Assembly (NCBI GenBank): GCA_030628805.1
Contig: DAOVQG010000051.1
Location: 1 to 18,762, forward strand
Direction of reading: 5' to 3'
Origin: JAGMDK01 sp023128695
GTDB taxonomy: Bacteria; Planctomycetota; Phycisphaerae; UBA1845; Fen-1342
DNA: 18,762 nt
How positions within the stretch are numbered: position 1 is the first letter of the stretch; each line of letters begins with the position of its first letter. The notes below the pieces were generated by a model. That model ran no database searches, was not told the origin of the DNA, and worked only from the letters and a program-made list of their open reading frames with translations. The position numbers were made by a program, and so were the translations under genes. Below, piece after piece: positions 1 through 8,401 of the stretch.

Positions 1-504
1 CACCTGCGAGTTTGACGTGACGGTAAACGACACGGAGGACCCGGTGATCAGCGGCTGCCCCGCTAACATCACGCAGGATAACGATCCGGGTGTCTGCGAG
101 GCGGTGGTGACCTGGACGGCTCCGACGGCCGACGACAACTGCGCCATCGACACCTTCACGTCCAACTACAGTCCGGGCGACACGTTCCCGGTGGGTACGA
201 CGCACGTGGTGTACACGGCGACGGACATCTACGGCAACGACATCACCTGCGAGTTTGACGTGACGGTAAACGACACGGAGGACCCGGTCATCAGCGGCTG
301 CCCGAGTAACATCGAGGTCAACGCTGATGCTGGCACGTGTGAAGCGGTGGTGACCTGGACGGCTCCGACGGCCGACGACAACTGCGGCATGCAGTCATTC
401 ACCTCGAACTACAGCCCGGGTGACACCTTCCCGGCCGGTACGACGCACGTGGTGTACACGGCGACGGACATCTACGGCAACGACGTCACCTGCGAGTTTG
501 ACGT
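1..504 (+). repeat. Tandem 243-bp HYR-coding repeat (81 residues per unit)
   Basis: Units begin at 1, 244 and 487 with the same opening (cacctgcgagtttgacgt), a constant 243-bp period. Units 1 and 2 share identical blocks of more than 40 bases at the unit start, around the TADDNC core and around the YTATDIYGND strand, separated by divergent patches. The third unit stops after about 18 bases, where the sequence passes into the next module. Confidence 0.9.
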
Positions 505-1339
505 CGCCGTGCTGGCGTTCAACAACTTCGTCGTGGACGTCGAGATCCAGGGCGGAATCGTGGCGGGCGGCTTCACCCGCTGCATCACGTTTACGTTCTA
601 CGAGGCCTGTCCAGATCCCACGCCGCTGGTCTTCGAGAAGGACGTTACGTTCGCAAATGTCGGCGGCAACGGGCTTGGCTCGGCAACCTTTACGGACCTG
701 CCGTGCAGCTCGAGCGGCTACACGTGCGTGACTGCCCAGGACAAGCTGCACACGCTGTTGGTGACCGTCACCCCGACGATCGTCAGCGGCCAGTACGATG
801 CCGACTTCACCGTCGCGAACATGCTGTTGCAGGGCGACTACTACGATGACATCGCCGATTGGGGCGTGGACTTCATCGACATCGTCGACTTCGGCGTGTT
901 CATCACCGAGTACGGTGCGAACTACAATAGTAGCGCCCCTGGCGATCCGGACGGCAGTACGCCGTGCGGTGAGTTCACGGTCCACGCCGACGCCGATGGC
1001 GACGGCTCGGTCGATGTCTCCGACTTCACCTTCATCACGACCAACTACATGCTGGTCGGTGATACGCCCTGTTGCAGCACGCTCATGGCGGGCGCCGCGC
1101 CGCGGAGCTCGATCACGGTTCGCGAGCTGCGGGCCATGGGTCTGGCGCACGTGGCGGCGGCCGACATGAACCACGACGGCGTGCTCGACATGAACGACGT
1201 CGCCCTGTTCCTCGAAGGCGGCCTGCCCGAAGATGAGACGAGCGGCGTCGGAGCGGTTGACAACGAGTCGCTTGAAGCTGATACTGACGAGACCCCGCTC
1301 GAGCGGCCCGACCGCCGCGGCGTGGGCCGGCGTCAATAG
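2..1339 (+). CDS. HYR-repeat secreted protein with dockerin-like C-terminus (5' truncated)
   Basis: The frame is open from the left edge, so the start and any signal peptide lie outside; 445 residues remain. Two hyalin-repeat (HYR, beta-sandwich adhesion) domains lie at about residues 12-92 and 93-171, each with the GCPxNI opening, a TADDNC core and a GTTHVVYTATD strand. A beta-rich module follows at about 172-270, with TRCITFTF and CVTAQDKLHTL motifs. Then comes a dockerin-like region: a degenerate first motif (VDFIDIVDFGVF), a clear calcium-loop motif (DADGDGSVDVSDF, about 330-345) and a third loop (DMNHDGVLDMNDV, about 393). The tail is acidic and ends in arginines. From residue 172 onward it is paralogous to the end of the giant protein at 2367-8291. 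Known role of HYR domains: extracellular adhesion. Exact function is unknown. The stop is TAG at 1337-1339. Confidence 0.85.
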   Translation, partial: TCEFDVTVNDTEDPVISGCPANITQDNDPGVCEAVVTWTAPTADDNCAIDTFTSNYSPGDTFPVGTTHVVYTATDIYGNDITCEFDVTVNDTEDPVISGCPSNIEVNADAGTCEAVVTWTAPTADDNCGMQSFTSNYSPGDTFPAGTTHVVYTATDIYGNDVTCEFDVAVLAFNNFVVDVEIQGGIVAGGFTRCITFTFYEACPDPTPLVFEKDVTFANVGGNGLGSATFTDLPCSSSGYTCVTAQDKLHTLLVTVTPTIVSGQYDADFTVANMLLQGDYYDDIADWGVDFIDIVDFGVFITEYGANYNSSAPGDPDGSTPCGEFTVHADADGDGSVDVSDFTFITTNYMLVGDTPCCSTLMAGAAPRSSITVRELRAMGLAHVAAADMNHDGVLDMNDVALFLEGGLPEDETSGVGAVDNESLEADTDETPLERPDRRGVGRRQ

Positions 1340-1356
1340 CATACACCTGAGAACGG

Positions 1357-1387
1357 GCGGCGCGTGGCCCAGCCGGCCGCGCGCCGC
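1357..1387 (+). terminator. GC-rich hairpin after the partial HYR gene
   Basis: Arms 1357-1369 (gcggcgcgtggcc) and 1375-1387 (ggccgcgcgccgc) pair over 13 positions with one G-T pair and a 5-base loop, 17 bases after the stop. There is no T-run, so intrinsic termination is not certain. It shares the core gcggcgcgtggc with the hairpin at 8350-8384, which follows the paralogous gene. Confidence 0.5.
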
Positions 1388-1420
1388 CGCTCTGGAAGCT
1401 CAGCAGTATGAGAGGCAACG

Positions 1421-1427
1421 AGAGGAG
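1421..1427 (+). promoter_or_regulatory. Shine-Dalgarno deciding the start at 1434
   Basis: AGAGGAG lies 6 bases before ATG 1434. The reading frame is open further upstream (to 1233), but only the start at 1434 has this site and puts a signal peptide at the N-terminus. Confidence 0.75.
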
Positions 1428-1433
1428 TGGCAT

Positions 1434-2078
1434 ATGTTGAAGTTAGGCAGGAGAGGAATGGCGGTCGGCGCGGCGTGCCTGGTGATGGGACTATTAAGCG
1501 CGGTTCCGGCACAAAGCGCGTACACCATCGACCTCGAATGGCGGCCGCTGGACCAAACCGTCTATGTCCTTGATCCGGTCGAGATTGGGATCTTCGGCGT
1601 TTACGTCCCGGACCCGGACGACCCGGATCCGCCGGATGTCGGGGAGATAGCGGCGGCTCAGACGATCATCACCTGGGACACGACCTATCTGCAACTGACC
1701 GGCAGCTACGATGATTTCTGGACGTCGTCAGGGTTCATCCCCGGTGATTCGTTCGGGTTCAATGAGGCCGATCCGCCGGCCGACGGCGACGGCATGTGGA
1801 CGGGGATGTTGTTGGGTGACACGATGGATATCACCCAGGAAGGAACCTTGCTGACGACCATTACGTTCCAGGCGTTGGCGGAGACCCCCGAAACACTCGT
1901 GAGCATCCTGCCGAGCCTACAGTTGCCGCCGAATCCCATGGGCTACACCAAGGTCATGTCCGGCACGTACAACGTGGTCGGAGAGGTCGGCGGGCCGGCC
2001 GCGGTGGAAATCATCCCCGAGCCGGCGAGTTTTTGCCTGCTGGCCCTCGGTGCCCTGGTGCTGCGGCGTCGGCGATAG
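1434..2078 (+). CDS. PEP-CTERM secreted protein with cohesin-like body
   Basis: The protein has 214 residues. Residues 1-29 form a signal peptide: basic MLKLGRRG, a hydrophobic stretch, then AQSA. Residues about 32-165 look like a cohesin-type beta-sandwich: a strand with VLDPVEIGIFGVYV, an AAAQTIITWDTTYLQLTG strand matching the 'F.L.YDP..L' position of cohesins, and GTLLTTITFQALAE near its end. An acidic proline-rich loop interrupts it at about 59-69. The C-terminus is a textbook PEP-CTERM signal: IPEPAS, a hydrophobic segment at about 199-210, then RRRR. Such tails are known to be processed by exosortases; none is encoded in this window. It sits between two paralogous dockerin-like proteins, which suggests, without proving, that it is a surface-held binding partner. 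PEP-CTERM call is strong; cohesin call is by eye. Confidence 0.85.
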   Translation: MLKLGRRGMAVGAACLVMGLLSAVPAQSAYTIDLEWRPLDQTVYVLDPVEIGIFGVYVPDPDDPDPPDVGEIAAAQTIITWDTTYLQLTGSYDDFWTSSGFIPGDSFGFNEADPPADGDGMWTGMLLGDTMDITQEGTLLTTITFQALAETPETLVSILPSLQLPPNPMGYTKVMSGTYNVVGEVGGPAAVEIIPEPASFCLLALGALVLRRRR

Positions 2079-2366
2079 TTGTTGAATATCGAGGTGGGCG
2101 CGGGCCGAACGCGGGTCAGCCGTTCGGTCCTGCGCCGCCTTTGTGAGTCTGGCCCGATGTCGCCAGTGGGGTGCATATCTGTCGCGCGTGCCCAAGCGGG
2201 GCTAATAACGGGTTCGACGGGTCATAATCATCCTGGGATGGACAATCAGATTTTCGGGCGGCAGGGTGTCATTACCGGCAAACGCCCGTCTTAGATAAAC
2301 CGTATAGGCCGTATCGCAATTGTATTACTTCAAGCACTTCAAACACACGCAATGGAGGTAGTAAGA
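2079..2366. other. Intergenic region, no convincing gene
   Basis: These 288 bases hold a 7-bp inverted repeat (ccgaacg at 2105-2111 with cgttcgg at 2121-2127) just after the PEP-CTERM gene, possibly part of a terminator. The second half is AT-richer and probably contains the promoter of the giant gene, but I could not pick out a good -35/-10 pair. A 71-codon open frame here has neither a plausible ribosome site nor recognisable content. Confidence 0.5.
2354..2358 (+). promoter_or_regulatory. Shine-Dalgarno deciding the start at 2367
   Basis: GGAGG lies 8 bases before ATG 2367. It overlaps the alternative upstream ATG at 2352, so that ATG cannot use it. The start at 2367 gives a clean signal peptide (MNWKKTLCFLGVVLLC). 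Confidence 0.8.
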
Positions 2367-5300
2367 ATGAATTGGAAGAAGACACTTTGTTTTCTAGGCG
2401 TCGTGCTGCTTTGTACAAGCGCCGTCACGGCCACGGACATCACACCCGCGGGCGTGAGCAGGGCCAATCTACAGTCGGATGAAGGCCATCGGCTACCCGC
2501 CGATCAGGGAAAGGAGGATCCGAACGATAGCTTGCGCTTGGACGGTGCGGATGCTTGTCCCGCCGCCGACCTCGGAACTCTGTCCGGGAATGGCAGCACG
2601 TCCGATGCCACCGGCACATGCGGGATGACCAACGATTATGAAAACGACGGCTCGCCCTGCAACTATTACGGGTCAGGCAGTCCGGACGTGATCTACCAGT
2701 TCCAGGTGGACACCGACGGCAACTGGACCTTTGACCTCTGCGGAGAAACCTGGGACACCAGCCTCATGATCCGCGAAGAGACCGGCGGCGGCTGCCCGGG
2801 CGTCTGGCTCGCGTGTAATGGCGACTCCTGTGGTGTCCAGTCCCAGGTCACGGTAACGCTAGCGACCGGGACGACGTACTACGTGATCGTTGACGGGTAC
2901 GGTTCGGGTGACTGCGGCACGTTTACTCTCAACTGGACCGCACCGGTTGGCTGCCCTGCCGATACCTGCGGCACCGCACTCCCGGTGACAACCCTGCCGT
3001 TCAACGACACTGGCAACACCTGCTCCTGCAACAACGACTACCAGACGGACGGCACCTGCCCGTACACCGATACGGGCCTCGGACCGGACCTGGTTTATGT
3101 CTACACACCGGCCGCGAACGATACTGTTGACATCAGTCTGTGCAACTCGAGCTATGACACCTCGTTGCTGGTTTATGAGAACGCATGCGTCGATCCGCTC
3201 TATGCCTGCGCCGACGATGAATGTGGTACTCAGTCCGAGATCCTGAATCTTTCGCTTACCGGTGGAAACACCTATTACTTCGTCGTGGACGGCTACGGCT
3301 CAAGCTGTGGCGACTACGAGATCGACATCGCCCTGAGCGCCGCACCGACGCCCGGCGACAATTGCGGCGATCCGTTCATCATCGATCTGAACACGGTCCC
3401 CCTGCCGTTTAGCGACAGCAACAGCACCTGTGGCCGGGTCGATGACTACAACGCCACCTGCCTGGGCGACTACGACGACGGCGAGGACATGATCTATGAG
3501 CTGATCGTGCCCAGCGATATCTGCCTGGACATCACGGCCACCGGCTCGTGGATCGGCCTCGCAATTGACAGCGTGTGCCCGCCGGGTGATCCGTGCATAG
3601 CGTTTGACGGCGGTTCCAGCAGCGCCAGTTTGCACGTCAATCTGACGGCCGGCACGTATTACATCATGGTCGACACTTGGCCGAGTCCGGACTGCACGGC
3701 CTTTGACCTGACGATCGACGAGTGTCCGCCGCCGCCGGAGTGCCCGCCGGATTCGCTGTTCGCACAGTTACCCATCGATCCGAGCGGATCGTGGATTTTC
3801 ATCACGAGCGACGTGCACCTCGGCTATATCGTGTACGAGAACTACTGTGTGGATGGCGAGATTTGCGACATTCACTGGTGGGGCATCGATCTCATGCATT
3901 CCGGCGGCTGGATTGAATGCGACGACGACCCGGTCGTTTTCGACATCATCTTCTATCCGGATGACGGCACGGGGCACCCGGACATCGCCAACCCCGTCTG
4001 CGTGTATACCGAGACCCTGAGCCCTGTTCACACGGGCATCTTCTACGGCGGGGCCTACCAACTTAAGTACTACTCGGTACCGGTCCTTAGCCCATGCTGC
4101 ACGTTGCGGCAGGGCTGGGTGTCGATCCAGGACGTCGACGGCGATACTTGCTCGTTCATGTGGGCCGGCAGCGAAGACGGCGACTTGTTCTCGTATCAGG
4201 ATACCGACGTGAACGACGTGGACTTGGCCATCTGCCTGACCGGTCCCTCCATCCCATACTCTGGCGCGTGCTGCCACCAGAACGGCACCTGCACCGAGCC
4301 GACCACGGAGTGCGAGTGCGTCAACGCGGGCGGCATTTTCCAGGGCGACGGCACCGATTGCGCCTCGGTCACATGCATCGGCTGGTACTGCGATGCCTCA
4401 GCCGGCGACTATGAGTACATCGACCGTGTCGAAGTCGGCAGCATCGACAATGATCCCCTCGGCACGGGGTACAGCCCCGGCGGCTATGGGGATTACACCG
4501 CCCTGTCCACGACCATGGAGGTCGGTGGCAGCTATGACATCACCATCACGCTCGGCAGTCCGTACAGCAGTGACCTCGGCGGACTGTGGATCGACTGGAA
4601 CCGGGATTATGATTTCGACGACGCCGGCGAGTTCATCGCCCTGGCAGGTTCGCCCGGTTATGGTCCTTATACCGCCACAATTATCCCGCCGTGGGGCGCG
4701 GCAGTGGGTGACACTCGCCTGCGCGTCCGCATCCAGGATGGGTCCTTTGATCCCACGCTTGAGCCGTGTGGCGCAACGGACTACGGCGAAGTCGAGGACT
4801 ACACGATCAACGTCATCCCCGGGCCGACCGTGCTGACGCTCGAGCCCGATGACACCTGCCTGGAGATCGGCGTCGATACGCTCACCGTTGACATCGTGCT
4901 CACGACCGGTGCCAGCGAGGAAATCCTCGGCGGCGGGTTCTACCTGGCTTTCGACAATACGGCCCTCAGCTTTTTCAGCATCAGCCCGGGCGATCCTCCT
5001 TTCACTGAGGTCGTGCACGAGGTTGTGGGTGCCGACACCATTGACTACGCGGTTGGTATCCCCACGACTGAGCCGAACGGTTACATGGACGTAGGTCCGA
5101 TCACCATGGCCAGTATCGTCTTCACTGTGCTGGACGAGAATTGCGACCTGGCGGACGCCGTGACCTTCCGCGACCCCGGCTTCCCGTTCGAGACCCGTCT
5201 GGCCAAGGCGGTTCCCGGTGGCGGCAGCGCCCCGCTCGTGCCGGACGATCTGCTCGATCTGACGAACATCACGATCGATTGGCAGGCCCCGGTGCTCACG

Positions 5301-8291
5301 GTTCCGGCCGACGTATCCGTCCAGTGCATCGAAGATGCCGATCCCGGCCTGCTCTACGGCGTGGCCACCACGGGCGGCATCGCGATCTACTACAACGACA
5401 ACGGCCTGGGTGAAAACCCGGCCAACCAGGCGTACCTCAAGACCCAGTACTCCGCGACGAACCTCAACGGCAGCGAGTTCCACTTCGACACGACGCCGTT
5501 GACCGGCATCCCGGGCACGAGCTTCAACGATTTGTACAGTGGGCTCACCCCGCCGGCCACGCAATTCGGTTATGACATCGTGTTGCCGGCGCCGACCGCC
5601 GACGGGACGGTCATTCCGCCCCCGGTGATCGCCTACGACTACGACGGCGCCGGGCCGAGCAACCCCATGCCGGTGATCTGGGCCATGGATGATTACAAAC
5701 CGGGCGGCGCGGCGAATCCGGCCGCGATCGTCTACAACAGCATCGTCCGCAGCCCTTCGCCGGGCGACATTGCGACCGACGTGCTCATCACGCGGCTTGA
5801 TTGGGAACAATCCGGCACGATCTATACGTCGAACATCGCCGGCGTTCTCCTGTCCGACGGGATCCACCATTGGTACACCCCGTCGACGCCCCACTCGCCG
5901 ATGTCGAACTTCGGCCTCAGCGGTGTGTTCTACTTCTCCGGGACGCTGACCTACGACTCGTCCTCGGACCCCGACCCGCTGATGGACTTCTACGAGGGGC
6001 CCATCACCGTCGTGGCGAACTACCGTAGCTCGGAGACGGGCGTTGCCACGGCAGTGGACAACTGCACCCTGTTCCCGCTGATTGCGTACAGCGACGTCGT
6101 CGGCGGTGGCACGGGCTGCCCCGGCGATCCGATCACCATCACGAGGACCTGGACCGCGACCGACGATTGTGGGAACTTCTCCACGGGTGATCAAACCATC
6201 ACTGTCGAGGATACCACCCCGCCTGAGTTCGTTGCTTGTCCGGAAGACATCACGGTTAATAACGATCCGGGTCTGTGCTCGGCCGTTGTGACGTGGACGC
6301 CGCCGACGGCGTGGGATAACTGCGACGGTTACCTGACGCCCACCGGTTCGCACACGCCGGGCGACGTGTTCCCGGTCGGCACGACCACCGTGACCTACAA
6401 CGTCAGCGACAGTTGCGGTAACGATGCGATCGAGTGCAGCTTCGACGTGACGGTGATCGACAACGAGCCGCCGGTTGTGACTTGCCCGGCCGACATCACC
6501 CAGAACAACGATCCGGGAGTGTGCGAGGCTTCGGTCACGTTCGCCGCCACGGCGACGGACAACTGCTCGTATACGATCAAGTACGAGATCGAAAGCGATC
6601 CGATCGGCAATCCGGGTGTCTTCGATCTGGAGATCACGAGTCCGTACTCGTTCCCGGTCGGCATGACTACCGTTCTGGTAACGGCCACGGATCCGGCTGG
6701 TCTGACCGACACCTGCACGTTCACTGTTACGATCAACGACACCGAGGCGCCGGTGATCAGCGGTTGCCCGTCCGACATCACGGTCAACAACGATCCGAAT
6801 CTGTGCTCGGCGGTCGTGACGTGGACGCCTCCGACGGCTTGGGATAACTGCGACGGGGCGCTCACGCCCACCGGCACGCACAATCCCGGCGATGTATTCC
6901 CGGTCGGCGTGACCACGGTGACGTACACAGTGTCTGACGCCGCCGGCAATCCCGCGATTCCGTGCGTGTTCACCGTGACGGTGATCGACGCCGAGGCGCC
7001 GGTGATCAGCGGTTGCCCGTCCGACATCACGGTCAACAACGATCCGGGCCTGTGCTCGGCGGTCGTGACCTGGACGCCGCCGACGGCTTGGGATAACTGC
7101 GACGGGGCACTGACCCCCACCGGCACGCACAATCCCGGCGATGTATTCCCGGTTGGCGTGACCACGGTGACGTACACCGTTAGTGACTCCGCCGGCAATC
7201 CCGCGATTCCGTGTGTGTTCACCGTGACGGTGATCGACAACGAGTTGCCGACGATTACCTGTCCGCCGGATGTGACCGTCAACGCCGATCCGGGTGTCTG
7301 CTACGCGACCGGTGTTGATCTGGGCACGCCGACCGTGGGTGACAACTGCGGCATCGAACCGGGTTATCCGATCAACGATGCGCCGGCACAGTTCCCCGTC
7401 GGCGATACCATCGTGACCTGGACCGTCCGCGACGTGAACGGTAACGAGAACACCTGTCAGCAGACCGTTACGGTCCTCGGCTACAACGATTTCGTCGTTG
7501 ACATCGAGATCCAGGGCGGCGTCGTCGGACCGTTCACCCGTTGCATCTCGTTCACGTTCTTCGATTGCGACGGCACCGATGTGACCTTTGAGAAGGACAT
7601 CGACTTCGTGCCGGTCGCCGGGAACGCGCTGGCCACCGGCGTTGTGATCGTCGATGAGCTGCTCTGTGGCGATTACGACTGCGTGACCGCTCAGGACGAG
7701 CTGCATACCCTGACGGTCAACCTCGACCGCGGCGGCGACTTCGACATCGTCGGTGACCACTACGAGGCTGACTTCACCGGCCCGAACATGCTGCTCCAGG
7801 GCGACTACTACGATGACTTCGCCGACGGCTACCCGGTCGACTTCATCGATATCGTCGACTTCGGCGTGTACTTCGGCCAATGGGGTTCGGTCTACGACTC
7901 CGACGGCGACACCATCCCCGACGGCAACACCCCCTGTGGTGTCTTCGCGATCCACGCGGACGCCGACGGCGACGGCGTCATCGACGTGAGCGACTTCGCG
8001 TTCATCACGAGTAATTACGGTATCGTCGGCGACCTGGATTGCTGCGCGCCGAAGGCGAGCACGCCTACGCCGCGAACCTCGATCACGGTCAGAGAGTTGG
8101 CTTCGCTCGGCGTGCCCAACGCGCAGCGCGGCGACCTGAACCATGACGGCGCGATTGATTTCGACGACGTGGAGTTGTTCCTGACCGGAACCGTTCCCAC
8201 GGACGACCTCTCGGGTCTTTCGTCGGAGAGCGTCGAAACGGACGAGCTCAATGGTTCCAACTCCCTGAATGTCCGGCCCAGCCGGCGTTAG
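2367..8291 (+). CDS. Giant secreted mosaic protein (PPC-like, GEVED, cohesin-like, HYR, dockerin-like)
   Basis: The protein has 1974 residues. Modules in order, approximate residues: signal peptide 1-23; three cysteine-rich beta-sandwich repeats resembling bacterial pre-peptidase (PPC) domains at 65-193, 194-327 and 328-453, the first two with a TTYYVIVDGYGSG-type strand; an unassigned domain 460-626; a short Cys motif starting GACC 633-671; a GEVED-type domain 675-822 (LWIDWNRDYDF, YGEVEDYTI); a cohesin-like sandwich 822-972; an HYR-like domain from 972 interrupted by a 229-residue block (995-1223); five HYR domains 1283-1707; a beta-rich module and a dockerin-like region 1707-1890 (DADGDGVIDVSDF); a third calcium-loop motif near 1925 (DLNHDGAIDFDDV); and a basic tail. 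The C-terminal quarter is paralogous to the gene at 2-1339. Many paired cysteines suggest disulfide-stabilised extracellular folding. No catalytic site is visible. A role in surface adhesion or scaffolding is inferred. Confidence 0.88.
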   Translation: MNWKKTLCFLGVVLLCTSAVTATDITPAGVSRANLQSDEGHRLPADQGKEDPNDSLRLDGADACPAADLGTLSGNGSTSDATGTCGMTNDYENDGSPCNYYGSGSPDVIYQFQVDTDGNWTFDLCGETWDTSLMIREETGGGCPGVWLACNGDSCGVQSQVTVTLATGTTYYVIVDGYGSGDCGTFTLNWTAPVGCPADTCGTALPVTTLPFNDTGNTCSCNNDYQTDGTCPYTDTGLGPDLVYVYTPAANDTVDISLCNSSYDTSLLVYENACVDPLYACADDECGTQSEILNLSLTGGNTYYFVVDGYGSSCGDYEIDIALSAAPTPGDNCGDPFIIDLNTVPLPFSDSNSTCGRVDDYNATCLGDYDDGEDMIYELIVPSDICLDITATGSWIGLAIDSVCPPGDPCIAFDGGSSSASLHVNLTAGTYYIMVDTWPSPDCTAFDLTIDECPPPPECPPDSLFAQLPIDPSGSWIFITSDVHLGYIVYENYCVDGEICDIHWWGIDLMHSGGWIECDDDPVVFDIIFYPDDGTGHPDIANPVCVYTETLSPVHTGIFYGGAYQLKYYSVPVLSPCCTLRQGWVSIQDVDGDTCSFMWAGSEDGDLFSYQDTDVNDVDLAICLTGPSIPYSGACCHQNGTCTEPTTECECVNAGGIFQGDGTDCASVTCIGWYCDASAGDYEYIDRVEVGSIDNDPLGTGYSPGGYGDYTALSTTMEVGGSYDITITLGSPYSSDLGGLWIDWNRDYDFDDAGEFIALAGSPGYGPYTATIIPPWGAAVGDTRLRVRIQDGSFDPTLEPCGATDYGEVEDYTINVIPGPTVLTLEPDDTCLEIGVDTLTVDIVLTTGASEEILGGGFYLAFDNTALSFFSISPGDPPFTEVVHEVVGADTIDYAVGIPTTEPNGYMDVGPITMASIVFTVLDENCDLADAVTFRDPGFPFETRLAKAVPGGGSAPLVPDDLLDLTNITIDWQAPVLTVPADVSVQCIEDADPGLLYGVATTGGIAIYYNDNGLGENPANQAYLKTQYSATNLNGSEFHFDTTPLTGIPGTSFNDLYSGLTPPATQFGYDIVLPAPTADGTVIPPPVIAYDYDGAGPSNPMPVIWAMDDYKPGGAANPAAIVYNSIVRSPSPGDIATDVLITRLDWEQSGTIYTSNIAGVLLSDGIHHWYTPSTPHSPMSNFGLSGVFYFSGTLTYDSSSDPDPLMDFYEGPITVVANYRSSETGVATAVDNCTLFPLIAYSDVVGGGTGCPGDPITITRTWTATDDCGNFSTGDQTITVEDTTPPEFVACPEDITVNNDPGLCSAVVTWTPPTAWDNCDGYLTPTGSHTPGDVFPVGTTTVTYNVSDSCGNDAIECSFDVTVIDNEPPVVTCPADITQNNDPGVCEASVTFAATATDNCSYTIKYEIESDPIGNPGVFDLEITSPYSFPVGMTTVLVTATDPAGLTDTCTFTVTINDTEAPVISGCPSDITVNNDPNLCSAVVTWTPPTAWDNCDGALTPTGTHNPGDVFPVGVTTVTYTVSDAAGNPAIPCVFTVTVIDAEAPVISGCPSDITVNNDPGLCSAVVTWTPPTAWDNCDGALTPTGTHNPGDVFPVGVTTVTYTVSDSAGNPAIPCVFTVTVIDNELPTITCPPDVTVNADPGVCYATGVDLGTPTVGDNCGIEPGYPINDAPAQFPVGDTIVTWTVRDVNGNENTCQQTVTVLGYNDFVVDIEIQGGVVGPFTRCISFTFFDCDGTDVTFEKDIDFVPVAGNALATGVVIVDELLCGDYDCVTAQDELHTLTVNLDRGGDFDIVGDHYEADFTGPNMLLQGDYYDDFADGYPVDFIDIVDFGVYFGQWGSVYDSDGDTIPDGNTPCGVFAIHADADGDGVIDVSDFAFITSNYGIVGDLDCCAPKASTPTPRTSITVRELASLGVPNAQRGDLNHDGAIDFDDVELFLTGTVPTDDLSGLSSESVETDELNGSNSLNVRPSRR
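6744..7241 (+). repeat. Near-identical tandem 249-bp HYR units
   Basis: Units 6744-6992 and 6993-7241 encode the third and fourth intact HYR domains (83 residues each). My hand alignment finds about 17 differences in 249 bases, roughly 93% identity, many of them silent. The other HYR units of this gene are much more diverged, so this pair is a recent duplication or a gene-conversion product. Confidence 0.88.
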
Positions 8292-8349
8292 TTGGGAAAG
8301 GGTATTGGTCGGCCGCTTAGACGCAGGGGTGAAATGAGCGGCTGACAAC

Positions 8350-8384
8350 AAGCGGCGCGTGGCTTACCAAGCCACGCGCCGCTT
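8350..8384 (+). terminator. Perfect 16-bp hairpin after the giant gene
   Basis: Arms 8350-8365 and 8369-8384 are perfectly complementary (aagcggcgcgtggctt with aagccacgcgccgctt) around a 3-base loop, 58 bases after the stop. No T-run follows on the + strand. It could stop transcription, protect the 3' end, or be a copy of a dispersed palindrome. Confidence 0.7.
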
Positions 8385-8401
8385 CGTTTGCGCGCGGGTG
8401 C

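Noticed and set aside
395..1342. A 315-codon reverse-strand frame opposite the partial HYR gene
   Set aside because: Same shadow effect; no recognisable motif, while the forward frame has clear domains.
4398..8351. A 1317-codon open frame on the reverse strand opposite the giant gene
   Set aside because: It mirrors a GC-rich, repeat-filled coding strand, is rich in Arg, Val, His and Asp without any domain, begins within the hairpin region after the giant gene, and has no ribosome site. It is a codon-bias shadow.
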